A DNA stretch of 64,000 bases. Origin: CAVVXN01 sp963772585. GTDB taxonomy: Bacteria; Planctomycetota; PLA2; JAEUHO01. The notes below the pieces were generated by a model. The model did no database searches, had not been told where the DNA came from, and was given only the letters and a program-made list of their open reading frames with translations. Location: NCBI GenBank assembly GCA_963772585.1, contig CAVYXV010000007.1, positions 372,001-436,000 of the forward strand. The letters run 5' to 3'. The position numbers and the translations under genes are program-made. Of this stretch, positions 25,474 through 35,118 are shown piece after piece; positions within the stretch are counted from its first letter, which is position 1, and each line of letters opens with the position of its first letter.

Positions 25474-28038
25474 TCAGGCGTCCCGGCCGGCGGCGATCGA
25501 CCCTTGGGGTTCGGGGGCGCGCGTAGGGGGCGTCTCGCTGCGGAAGATCCGGCGGACGTCAGGGACGCTGACGCGGTCCCGCTGGGCGGCGGAGAGGGTC
25601 TCGTCGGCGTAGCGCTGCCAGATGCCGGTCGTGAGGAAGAGGTCGAACACGTCCGGGTCGAGATGTCCGTCGCGGGCCATGACCGCCATGATCCGGAGCG
25701 CCGCCGAGAGGGTCTTGCCCTGCTTGTAGGGGCGGTCGGTGGCGGTGAGCGCCTCGAAGACGTCGGCGATGGCGAGGATCCGGCCCTGGAGGGGGATCTC
25801 GTCGCGCACGAGGCCGTGGGGGAATCCCTTGCCGTCCATGCGCTCGTGGTGGCTCGCAGCGATCCGCGGGACGTTCCGGAGCCGGCGCGGGAAGGGGAGG
25901 CGGGCGAGCATCTGCATCGTCGCCTCCACGTGGCGATTGACCACCATCCGCTCCTGGTCGTTGAGCGTGCCCTTGCGGATGCAGAGGTTCTTCTGCTCGT
26001 CCGGCGTCAGGAACGAGCGCTGGCCGCCCTCGGCGTCGCGCCAGGTCCACTGCTGGGCGATGGCCTTGACGCGCTCCACGTCCTCGTCGCGCATGTACTC
26101 GGTGCCGAGGTTGGCGCGGCGCAGGAAGTCGCGGTCTTCGCGGAGTCGTTGGACGGTCTGTGCGAGCCGATCGTCGATGTCCGTGAGGTCGAGGCCGGCG
26201 CGCGCCGCCGCCCCCCGGAGATCCTCCACCTCGCGCGTGCGGACGGCCGTCTGGAAACGCTGCTCGATCAGGTGGATGCGATCGTAGATCGTCTCGAGCT
26301 TCGTCGCCTTGTCGATCACGTGGGTGGGGGTGATGATCTTGCCGCAGTCGTGGAGGAGCGCCGCCACCTGCATCTCGTAGACCTCGTGCTCGTCGAAGTG
26401 ACGATGGGCGAACGGCGGAGCCTCCGAGGTCTGGATGCCGTCCAGGATCATCATCGCGAGCTGTGGGACGCGGCGGCAGTGGCTGCCCGTGTAGGGGGAC
26501 TGCTCGTCCACCGCCGTCGCGAGGGTCTCGATCATCGCGTCGAACAGGACCTTGAACTCCTGGCGGAGTCGGGCGTTCGCCAGCGCCACGGCGGCCTGGC
26601 CGGCGAGGGACGCGGCGACGTCGATCGTGGCGCGGTCGAACGCCCCCGGGGCCTCCGGTGCGCCTTCGGGGTTGAAGAGGGTGAGCGCGCCCAGGACGCG
26701 ACCCTCGTGGTCCGTCATCGGAAGCGTCAGGGAGGTCGTCACGTCGTAGTCGCGCGTCTCTTGCAGAAGCCCGAGGACGCGCTTCACGCGGGCCCGCATC
26801 GCCGTGGCCGCCACGGCGGGGCCGGCGTCCTCCGGGGGGCTGTCGCGCGTGACGTCGGCCAGGGCGTCCTCGCCGATGACGTCGGAGAGGGGCGCCTCGA
26901 TGCCCAGCGACTTGATCGTGACCTTCTGCAGGCACGGGCCCGCGCCCGCGCCCGCGCACTGCACGAGCACGCCGTCCACGTGGAACATGGACGCCGCCCC
27001 GCGCGTCAGGCGGAGGATCAACGTCTTCGGGTCGGCCTCCACCGACAGGCTGGCCCCGAACGCGTTCGCCTCCTCCATCACGCGGCCGTGCCGCTCGAGG
27101 TCGGCGGCCATCGCGTTGAAGGCGCGCCCGAGGGTGGCGAACTCGTCGAATCCGCGCGGCTCCACGCGCGCGTCCAACTGGCGCGCCGCGACCCGCTCGC
27201 TCGCCCGGACGAGGTCGGAGACGGGGCGGAGGATCCGACGGATGTGGACGAGGCTCGCGAGCACGACGAGCGCCGCCGTGAGCAGGACCGCCAGCAGCAG
27301 GTCGCGCTTGAAGAGCGCGAGCGGCGCGAGGAGGCGCGCGCGATCCTCGTGGACGCTCACGACCAGGTCCTGGCCGAAGTGGGGGCGGAGGAACACCTGC
27401 CAGTAGCGGCCCCGGCGGACCGCCTCGCCCTCCCGCCACTCGAAGGTGCCTTGCGCGACGCGGCCGAGACCTCCCTCGAGGAGCACCGTCGCCGGCGGCG
27501 CGGCCGGCCCGAGGTGGTAGATCGCCGTGCCGTCCGGCAGGTGGATCCCGACGCCGGCGGGAGGGCGCTCGAGCCCCGACGCGTCGAAGACGAACGCGGG
27601 ATCCAGGCGGGCGGCGATCGACCCTCCTCCCTCCGCGCCCGGCCGGAGCAGCCAGAAGGCGAACGCCTCCCCGTCGGGGACGACCGCGAGGCGGCTCGCG
27701 CCCGGGGTCATCGACACGCCCGCGGCGTCGCGGACGGCGTCGGCGTCTCGGCCGCGCACGACCCGCAGGTATCGTCCCGTCCGGGGATGGTCCTCGTCGC
27801 GTCCCTCGGCCGCCAGGTGCGCCAACTCGTCGGAGGCCATGGTCAGGCGCTCGAGGATCGTGAAGCCCGCGGCCTTGACGTCCTCGTGGAAGTCCTCGGC
27901 CACGGTCCGCTCCAGTTCCGCCGTGACCCGGTGCTGCGAGATCACGGCGAAGACCACCAGCGGAACGAGCGCGAAGAGCAGGAACACGCGCACGATCCGC
28001 CGCCCGACGCGGCTCGTTCCGGTGTCCCGCCTGGTCAT
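25474..28038 (-). CDS. Membrane-bound HD-GYP phosphodiesterase with GAF domain
   Basis: The 854-residue protein probably degrades cyclic di-GMP in response to an extracytoplasmic signal. A membrane helix (14-34) is followed by a periplasmic sensor region, a second helix (245-265), HAMP (268-320) and GAF (325-490). The HD-GYP domain has LLHDCGKI with H563/D564 and HHERMDGKGFP at 730-740, where the family Tyr is Phe. About 165 residues separate the two motifs against about 65 normally, so roughly 100 residues are inserted. GspG-like and HD-GYP genes are 16 bp apart and may share a transcript. A piece of a closely related gene lies at 29110-29235. Confidence 0.9.
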   Translation of the reverse strand: MTRRDTGTSRVGRRIVRVFLLFALVPLVVFAVISQHRVTAELERTVAEDFHEDVKAAGFTILERLTMASDELAHLAAEGRDEDHPRTGRYLRVVRGRDADAVRDAAGVSMTPGASRLAVVPDGEAFAFWLLRPGAEGGGSIAARLDPAFVFDASGLERPPAGVGIHLPDGTAIYHLGPAAPPATVLLEGGLGRVAQGTFEWREGEAVRRGRYWQVFLRPHFGQDLVVSVHEDRARLLAPLALFKRDLLLAVLLTAALVVLASLVHIRRILRPVSDLVRASERVAARQLDARVEPRGFDEFATLGRAFNAMAADLERHGRVMEEANAFGASLSVEADPKTLILRLTRGAASMFHVDGVLVQCAGAGAGPCLQKVTIKSLGIEAPLSDVIGEDALADVTRDSPPEDAGPAVAATAMRARVKRVLGLLQETRDYDVTTSLTLPMTDHEGRVLGALTLFNPEGAPEAPGAFDRATIDVAASLAGQAAVALANARLRQEFKVLFDAMIETLATAVDEQSPYTGSHCRRVPQLAMMILDGIQTSEAPPFAHRHFDEHEVYEMQVAALLHDCGKIITPTHVIDKATKLETIYDRIHLIEQRFQTAVRTREVEDLRGAAARAGLDLTDIDDRLAQTVQRLREDRDFLRRANLGTEYMRDEDVERVKAIAQQWTWRDAEGGQRSFLTPDEQKNLCIRKGTLNDQERMVVNRHVEATMQMLARLPFPRRLRNVPRIAASHHERMDGKGFPHGLVRDEIPLQGRILAIADVFEALTATDRPYKQGKTLSAALRIMAVMARDGHLDPDVFDLFLTTGIWQRYADETLSAAQRDRVSVPDVRRIFRSETPPTRAPEPQGSIAAGRDA

Positions 28039-28054
28039 CGTGTGCCCCTTGCCG

Positions 28055-28639
28055 TCAATAGTCGATCGCCAGTCCCAGGTAGTCCCCGTTCTGGGCCCGG
28101 ATCACGTCGTCGCGGCTGGCCGCGGCGGTGAGCGGCGACTGGCTCTTGCCGTCCGGCCCGCAGCTGTAGAGGTCGAAGTCCGTGTTGAGAGGGACGAGGT
28201 TGTGGTCCTTGCGGACCTGGCCCTTCCCCTTCGGGCCGCCGTCGATCCGGAGGTACACGTAGGGGTGTCCCCAGGGGTCCCGGCGCCGGTCCATCCCGAT
28301 GTCGGCCAGCGCGTCGGGGATCTGCCCGGTCCGCATCCGGAACAGGTCCACCTCCTGGCCGATCGTCCTCAGGTCCGAGATGCAGGCCACGTTCTGGGCG
28401 CTCAAGCGGGCGCTCTGGAAGATGGGCACCCCGATCGAGGCGAGGATGGCGATGATCGAGGTCACGATCATCATCTCGATGAGGGTGAAGCCGCATCGGC
28501 CCCTCGGCCGTAGATGGGGGGGATGGGGCCGGGGGAACAGGGGGGCGGCCGGCGCGGAACGGACGGTCCCGGCGGGCCGGGGCTCGTCGAGAAAGGCTCG
28601 CAGAAGCGGAATCGGGCGCGGAGGGCGCGGGGCCGCCAT
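28055..28639 (-). CDS. GspG-like type II secretion pseudopilin
   Basis: This frame of up to 194 residues carries a type IV pilin signal, CGFTLIEMMIVTSIIAILAS, cleaved before the Phe. The mature part (LRTIGQEVDLFRMRTGQIPDALADIG, DPWGHPYVY, DLYSCGPDGK) is typical of the major pseudopilin GspG. The only in-frame ATG (28639) gives an unusually long leader of about 48 residues, so the true start may be a rarer codon nearer the signal. Other secretion genes are not nearby, so this may be an orphan pilin-like protein. The HD-GYP gene follows closely. Confidence 0.8.
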   Translation of the reverse strand: MAAPRPPRPIPLLRAFLDEPRPAGTVRSAPAAPLFPRPHPPHLRPRGRCGFTLIEMMIVTSIIAILASIGVPIFQSARLSAQNVACISDLRTIGQEVDLFRMRTGQIPDALADIGMDRRRDPWGHPYVYLRIDGGPKGKGQVRKDHNLVPLNTDFDLYSCGPDGKSQSPLTAAASRDDVIRAQNGDYLGLAIDY

Positions 28640-29109
28640 GCCCCCCCGGGGCGTCCGCGGAGCCGCCGACGTCGGTCCCGAGCGCATCCCATTCCGTCCC
28701 TGGCCCCGCCCCGTCGGGTTTCCCCCGCCCGGCGGGAGGCCGCGTCCCTGATCGGCATTTCGAAGGGTGATGTGAAGGGTATTCCACGCCTCGCCGGCGT
28801 CGGCCGAGCCCCCTGACATCCAGGGTTTCGGGCCCCGTCGGACCCCATGGGCAAGGTCCGTGTTCGCCGCCGGGCCCCGCCCGTCCCTGCCGGCCGCATC
28901 GCGCCGCCCCCGCACGCCGCGGGGCGACGCCGGGACGAGAGGACGATGGAGACGAGGCACCCCGATCGCCACGCCTCGGCCGCCGATCGGACGGAGGCGC
29001 TGCGCCGCGCCGGCGACGGGGGCGCGATCGACGAGGACCCCGCCCGCGACGCCCCCGGCGTCCCCGGGAAGGGCCGGATCGACCGGGGCGGGCTCGACGA
29101 GACGCACCG
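28640..29109. other. Gene-free stretch
   Basis: No gene is supported in these 470 bp between the pseudopilin start and the HD-GYP fragment. On the minus strand it continues the fragment's frame without any domain. It is probably decayed sequence plus the pseudopilin promoter. Confidence 0.45.
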
Positions 29110-29235
29110 GGCGGCGGAGAGGGTCTCGCCGGCGTGGCGCTGCCGGAGGCCGGTCGTGAGGAAGAGATCGAGGACATCCGGGTCGAGGTGCCCGTCGCGG
29201 GCCATGACCATCCTGATGCGGAGCGCCGCCGAGAG
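29110..29235 (-). pseudogene. 3' fragment of an HD-GYP phosphodiesterase gene
   Basis: On the minus strand the translation LSAALRIRMVMARDGHLDPD, then VLDLFLTTGLRQRHAGETLSAA, nearly repeats the end of the HD-GYP protein encoded at 25474-28038 (MAVMARDGHLDPDVFDLFLT, then TGIWQRYADETLSAA). Only about 42 codons are present, with no catalytic motifs and no start. It is a duplicated or leftover gene end that breaks at about 29236, where a VWA fragment begins on the other strand. Confidence 0.7.
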
Positions 29236-29238
29236 CCG

Positions 29239-29663
29239 TGTGGCGCGACGAACCTCATGGACCCGCTGCGAAATGCGATCGCCGTACCGGATGGGGACAC
29301 CATCGTGCTGCTGTCCGATGGCCTACCGAACCGGGGCGATCCATCGGAACCGGACGCGATCCTCCACGCGATCCTCCACGCGATCCGAGTCGCCAATCGC
29401 AACACACGTGTCGCCATCGACACGATCCTCGTGGCCCCCGGGAGGACCTTCCCGCACGATGGGCCGAGGGGAGACGAGCGCCCTCCCCTGAGCCCGGAGG
29501 AACGAGCCAACCGGGAGAGCTTCCGACGGTTCGCTCCCACGGGGGAGCCGGCCGATTCCTCCATGAGTCGGCCACGGCAAACGACGGTTTCTTCGAAGTC
29601 GCATTCGCGGATCCGTACGAACACCCTCCTGGGACCGTCACGCGTCCGAGCACGGACCGTTGA
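29239..29663 (+). pseudogene. Frameshifted fragment of a VWA-domain protein
   Basis: The plus strand reads GATNLMDPLRNAI, then DTIVLLSDGLPNRG and DAILHAILHAIRVANRNTRVAIDTILVAP, matching the second half of a von Willebrand A domain. After SFRRFA the expected sequence SHGGAGRFLHES lies in another frame, so a frameshift falls near 29535. The first half with the MIDAS motif is missing. It is a remnant joined head-on to the HD-GYP fragment. Confidence 0.6.
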
Positions 29664-29781
29664 GGGCACGGTTGGCGTATCGGGGGCGGAAGCGCTGCCG
29701 CTCCGCTTGGCGGTCGCCCCCGGAGCCGCCGGGGGAAGGGAGAGCGGGATCCGGGGGCCGCGAAGAGGGACCGCATGCGGG

Positions 29782-31434
<1,653 letters not shown>

Positions 31435-31668
31435 CCGTCCCTCCGCGTCCGGTCCGGAGCCAGGCCCGTCGACATGCCGAGGGGAAGCCTCCGAGTCCCG
31501 CCGGCCTCCCAGTCAACCAGGGACGGCCCCAGGCACCGCCGAATCCCGATGATGGCGACCCGGATGCGCGGAGGAAGGCGCCGCCCCCTGCCGGCGACCC
31601 GCGGACCCGCGGCCCGGAGCGCGGGCGGCCGCGTAGGTGGCCTGACGGGACACGTACACGAGACCATC

Positions 31669-32421
31669 GTGACCTGTAGGAAGACCGCGTCCGTGAGCGA
31701 CCTGAAGGCCCACCTCTCCCGCTACCGGCGGGAGGTCCGTCGGGGCGGCGAGATCCTGGTCCTCGACCGGGGCGTGCCCTCCGCACGTCTCGTAGGGGTC
31801 GATCCGAGGGATGCGGCCGGCGTCGAAGACCAGCGCCGGCGCCTGATCCGCGCCGGGATCCTGCGCCCGGGCTCCGGCGATGTCTCCGCGGTTCCGCACG
31901 CGCCTCCCCTCGCCGTGGAGGCTCGGCTGGGAGGCGGCGCCGGACGAGGGCCGGCAGGGCCGGGAGGGCCGGGAGGGCCGGGAGGGCCGGCCGTGAGGTA
32001 CTGGGACACCTCCGCGCTCGTTCCCCTGGTCGCGACCGAACCGCGCTCCGAGGAGGTCCGCGGTTGGCTCGCCGAGGACCCGGACATCGTGACCGGGGCC
32101 GGGACGCCGGTGGAGGTGGCGAGCGCGATCGAGCGCCGGGTGCGGGAAGGGTCCCTGGGCTGCCGGGAACGCCGGTCGATCCTGGCGCGCGTCCGGGTGC
32201 TCGCCGAGGCCTGGGACGAGGTCGTCGGCCTGTCCGCCGTCCGCACGAGAGCCCTGGGCCTCCTCGCGCGCCACGACCCGCGCGCGGCCGACGCGGCGCG
32301 ACTCGCGGCGGCACTCCTCGCCGCCGATCCGGATCCGCGCAGTCTCCCATTCGTGTGCCTCGACGACCGCCTGGCCGTCGCGGCCGAACGGGAAGGGCTC
32401 CGCGTGCTCGACCCGGCTTGA
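31669..32421 (+). CDS. Phd/YefM-like antitoxin fused in frame to a VapC-like PIN toxin
   Basis: One open frame of 250 codons holds two parts. Residues 1-48 (RKTASVSDLKAHLSRY, LVLDRGVPSARLVGV) are a Phd/YefM-type antitoxin. From V109, a GTG at 31993, the sequence YWDTSALVPLV, TPVEVASAIERR, DPRAADAARLAAAL and FVCLDDRLAVAAE carries the acidic residues of PIN-domain RNases. Normally antitoxin and toxin are separate genes with a short overlap; here no stop separates them and a Gly/Pro linker made by a 9-bp repeat joins them. The toxin could still be made alone from the GTG at 31993. VapC toxins cut RNA, often tRNA; the target here is unknown. Confidence 0.75.
   Translation: MTCRKTASVSDLKAHLSRYRREVRRGGEILVLDRGVPSARLVGVDPRDAAGVEDQRRRLIRAGILRPGSGDVSAVPHAPPLAVEARLGGGAGRGPAGPGGPGGPGGPAVRYWDTSALVPLVATEPRSEEVRGWLAEDPDIVTGAGTPVEVASAIERRVREGSLGCRERRSILARVRVLAEAWDEVVGLSAVRTRALGLLARHDPRAADAARLAAALLAADPDPRSLPFVCLDDRLAVAAEREGLRVLDPA
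31953..31988 (+). repeat. Four-unit 9-bp tandem repeat in the antitoxin-toxin linker
   Basis: Four copies of GGGAGGGCC lie end to end, the first with one mismatch (GGCAGGGCC). They encode a Gly-Pro-Gly linker and end 4 bp before the candidate VapC GTG start. Copy-number change would alter linker length without shifting frame. Confidence 0.85.
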
Positions 32422-32500
32422 ACCCCGCGATTCCCAAGTCGATGCCGCGGCGGCCGGGGAACCCGCGCGCGTAGAATCCAGAGGTCGTGGAGGGAACGCC

Positions 32501-33982
32501 ATGGGCCGCCGGGTCGCGCTCTCGGTCGGGTTCGCGCTGCTCCTGCCGCTCGTCCTGCCGGCCGCGCTGCGGGCGGACGACGGGGATGCGCCGGGGGAGG
32601 TCGCGAAGACGGATCCGGCGTGGTGGCTCGCCCGCGCGCAGGCGAAAGCCCTCGACATCGACCCACCCGACGCGAGGGCCGCGTCGCTCGTGAGCGTGGC
32701 GGCGGGATGGATCGAGGCGGGGCACGAGAAGGAGGCGGTCGCCGCGCTCGGGCGCGCCCTGGAGTTCGCCAGCAGCTGCGACGGGTGCTTCGCGAAGGTG
32801 CAGCGGCTCGTGGACGTGGCCGAACTCCAGGCGAAGGCGGGGGACGCGGACGGGGCGTCGCGCACGCTCGGCCTGGCGATCGAGGCCGCCGAGGGTCTCG
32901 ACGAGATGTTCGGCGTGTCGGGACTCGCGCTGGTGGGGTCCGCGCTCGCGGAACGCGGGGACGAGCGCGCCGGGAAGGTCCTCGCGCGCGCGGAAGCGCA
33001 GGCGGAGAAGCTCGAGGGAACGGACTGGGTGATCGTGCTGCCCGAGGTCGCCGATGCCTTCGCCTCGGCGGGGGACTTCGCGCACGCCGACGCGCTGGCG
33101 AAGCGCCTCGCGAAAGGCCGCGGGAAGACGGAAGCCGGCCTCCTCGACAGCGCCCGGCACCACGCCGACCAGGCGGAAGGGTCGATCGCGCTGCGCCAGG
33201 CGGCGAGCGGGGACGCGAAGGGGGCGATCGCCCGGGCGCGCGCGATCGAGGATCCGGAGTCGAGGGCGCGCGTGCTGGCCGACATCGCCGCGTCGATCGA
33301 CGACCCCGCCGCCCGGCTCGACGCGCGCCTCGCCGCCCTCGAGGCGTCGAGGCAGGTGACCTACCCCGACGCGCGCGTCCTGCTCCTCGCGGACGTGGCC
33401 CGTGCTCTCGCGCGGAGCGGCGACCTCGCACCCGCGAAGGAGGCCATGGGGAACGCCCAGGCGGGCGTCGGCGAGATCGCCGACGGGAAGCGGCTCCTCG
33501 ACGCGCTCTTCGCGATGGCCGGCGGGTGGCACGCCGTGGGCGACGCCAAGCGGACGGACGAGACGCTCGGCGCCGCGAAGCAGTTGATCGAGGAGCGTCT
33601 CCCCGTCCGGCAGGGCGACGTGGCGTGGGCCGCGCTCGCCCGCACGGCCGCCGGGGTCGGACGGTTCGACACGGCGTTCGACGCGGTCGGTCACGTGGGG
33701 GACGCGACCGGGGCGGCGCTGGCGCTCGCGTCGATCGGGGAGGCGGCGGCGAGAGCCAGCAACGCCGCCGCGCTCGGCGACGCCGCGACGAACCTCCAGG
33801 CGCTGGTGGACGCGTGGCCGGAGGACATCCGGCGGGCGAAGGACACGGCGCAAGGGCGTCTCGCGCTGCTCCTCGCGCGGCAGGGCCGGCTCGACGACGC
33901 CGCGGCGCGCCTCGACGCCATCGCCTCGCCCTACCAGACCGTGCTGGCGGCGACCGGGATCGCCCGCGCCCTCCCGCGCTGA
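32501..33982 (+). CDS. Exported TPR-like repeat protein
   Basis: The 493-residue product has a signal peptide (VALSVGFALLLPLVLPAALRA, cleavage before DDGD). About a dozen alanine-rich helical hairpins follow, such as AAGWIEAGHEKEAVAALGRALEFA and ALAERGDERAGKVLARAEAQAE, with TPR or Sel1-like spacing. A CDGC pair occurs near residue 88. Such proteins are usually periplasmic scaffolds. The ATG at 32501 has GGAGGG nearby. No specific function is recognised. Confidence 0.75.
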   Translation: MGRRVALSVGFALLLPLVLPAALRADDGDAPGEVAKTDPAWWLARAQAKALDIDPPDARAASLVSVAAGWIEAGHEKEAVAALGRALEFASSCDGCFAKVQRLVDVAELQAKAGDADGASRTLGLAIEAAEGLDEMFGVSGLALVGSALAERGDERAGKVLARAEAQAEKLEGTDWVIVLPEVADAFASAGDFAHADALAKRLAKGRGKTEAGLLDSARHHADQAEGSIALRQAASGDAKGAIARARAIEDPESRARVLADIAASIDDPAARLDARLAALEASRQVTYPDARVLLLADVARALARSGDLAPAKEAMGNAQAGVGEIADGKRLLDALFAMAGGWHAVGDAKRTDETLGAAKQLIEERLPVRQGDVAWAALARTAAGVGRFDTAFDAVGHVGDATGAALALASIGEAAARASNAAALGDAATNLQALVDAWPEDIRRAKDTAQGRLALLLARQGRLDDAAARLDAIASPYQTVLAATGIARALPR

Positions 33983-33998
33983 TCGCCAGCCCTATGGG

Positions 33999-34898
33999 TC
34001 ACGTGGCCAGGGCGTCGAGGGCTTCGCGGAAGTCGTCGGGGAGGGGGGCCTCGAAGCGGACGTCCTCGTCGGTCTCGGGGTGGCGGAAGGCGAGGCGCCA
34101 TGCGTGGAGGAGGAGCCGCGGAGCGTCCTTCTCGCCGACGCCGCTCCGGTAGCCGTAGAGCGCGTCGCCGACGATGGGGTGGCCGATCGCGCGGAGGTGC
34201 ACGCGGATCTGGTGCGTGCGCCCCGTGACCGGGCGGCACGCGAGCAGGGCGTGGCGGGGGAGGCGGCGTTCGACCGCCCAGTGCGTGACGGCGTCGCGGC
34301 CGCCTTCCTCGACGACGGTCATCTTCGTGCGGTGGACGGGCGAGCGGCCGATGCGCCGAGCGATCGTGCCCGCGTCCTCCTTCGGCAGCCCGTGCACGCA
34401 GGCGAGGTAGGTCTTCTTCACCCGGCGCGCGGCGAAAGCCCTCGACAACCGCCGTTGGGTCACCTCCGTCTTCGCGACGACGATCACGCCGGAGGTGTCC
34501 TTGTCGAGACGGTGGACGATGCCGGGGCGATCGGACCCGAGCCGCTCGGGGAGCCCGCGGATGTGGTGGACGAGGGCGTTGGCGAGGGTCCCCGTCGGCT
34601 GCCCGCTCCCCGGGTGGACGATGAGCCCCGGCGGCTTGTCCACGACGAGGAGGTGCGCGTCCTCGTAGAGGATCCGGAGGGGGATGTCCTCCGGTTCCAC
34701 CGTGGCCGGGAGCGGCGGGGGGATCCTCAGCGTCACCCGCTCGCCGCCCCGGACGGCGGCCCGCTTGGACCGCGCCCGGCCGTCCACTTCGACGCGGCCG
34801 TCCGCGATCCAGCGCGCGATCTCCGTCCGGCTGTGCTCGGGGAGCGCGCGGGCGATCGCCGCGTCGAGGCGCTGCCCCGCCGCCTCCGCGGGAAGCAC
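33999..34898 (-). CDS. rluD: RluD-type ribosomal large subunit pseudouridine synthase
   Basis: This 299-residue enzyme isomerises uridine in 23S rRNA. An S4 RNA-binding domain lies at residues 1-58 (EIARWIADGRVEVDG), followed by the catalytic domain with HRLDKDTSG (129-137) and D132 as nucleophile. Other family blocks are VVDKPPGLIVHPG, RRVKKTYLACV, TGRTHQIRVHLRAIGHPIVGD and a C-terminal LHAWRLAF. The start is a GTG at 34898. It is convergent with the TPR protein gene. RluD is the closest of the RluA-family members, but exact uridine targets are inferred. Confidence 0.9.
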   Translation of the reverse strand: MLPAEAAGQRLDAAIARALPEHSRTEIARWIADGRVEVDGRARSKRAAVRGGERVTLRIPPPLPATVEPEDIPLRILYEDAHLLVVDKPPGLIVHPGSGQPTGTLANALVHHIRGLPERLGSDRPGIVHRLDKDTSGVIVVAKTEVTQRRLSRAFAARRVKKTYLACVHGLPKEDAGTIARRIGRSPVHRTKMTVVEEGGRDAVTHWAVERRLPRHALLACRPVTGRTHQIRVHLRAIGHPIVGDALYGYRSGVGEKDAPRLLLHAWRLAFRHPETDEDVRFEAPLPDDFREALDALAT

Positions 34899-35089
34899 CA
34901 GGCTTCGAAGGCGGTCCCCGTCGGGCGCGGGGCGCTCGGGAGTCCGGTCCGGGGGCGGTTCGCGGGCGGGGATGGGGGGCCTTCCGGGCCGCGACGGGGC
35001 CCAACGGCGTGCTCAGGGGCCGACTTTCGGGACGGTTGCGGTATTTGTACCGCCGGCCCCAAGAAGGAGGCGCGATGGCTCGCCGTGCT

Positions 35090-35096
35090 CCCCCCC
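35090..35096 (+). repeat. Seven-C tract between a strong start signal and the HEAT protein frame
   Basis: AAGAAGGAGG (35061-35070) precedes an ATG at 35075 at ideal spacing. With seven Cs that frame ends after 21 codons. With eight it would run as MARRAPPPSPEKTERV into the HEAT protein. The tract is either a slippage-prone on/off switch or an indel error. Confidence 0.6.
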
Positions 35097-35118
35097 GTCT
35101 CCCGAGAAGACCGAGCGC

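Noticed and set aside
25204..28131. A 975-codon plus-strand open frame over the HD-GYP gene
   Set aside because: It lies antisense to a gene with clear HD-GYP, HAMP and GAF motifs and shows only low-complexity Val/Asp/Arg sequence.
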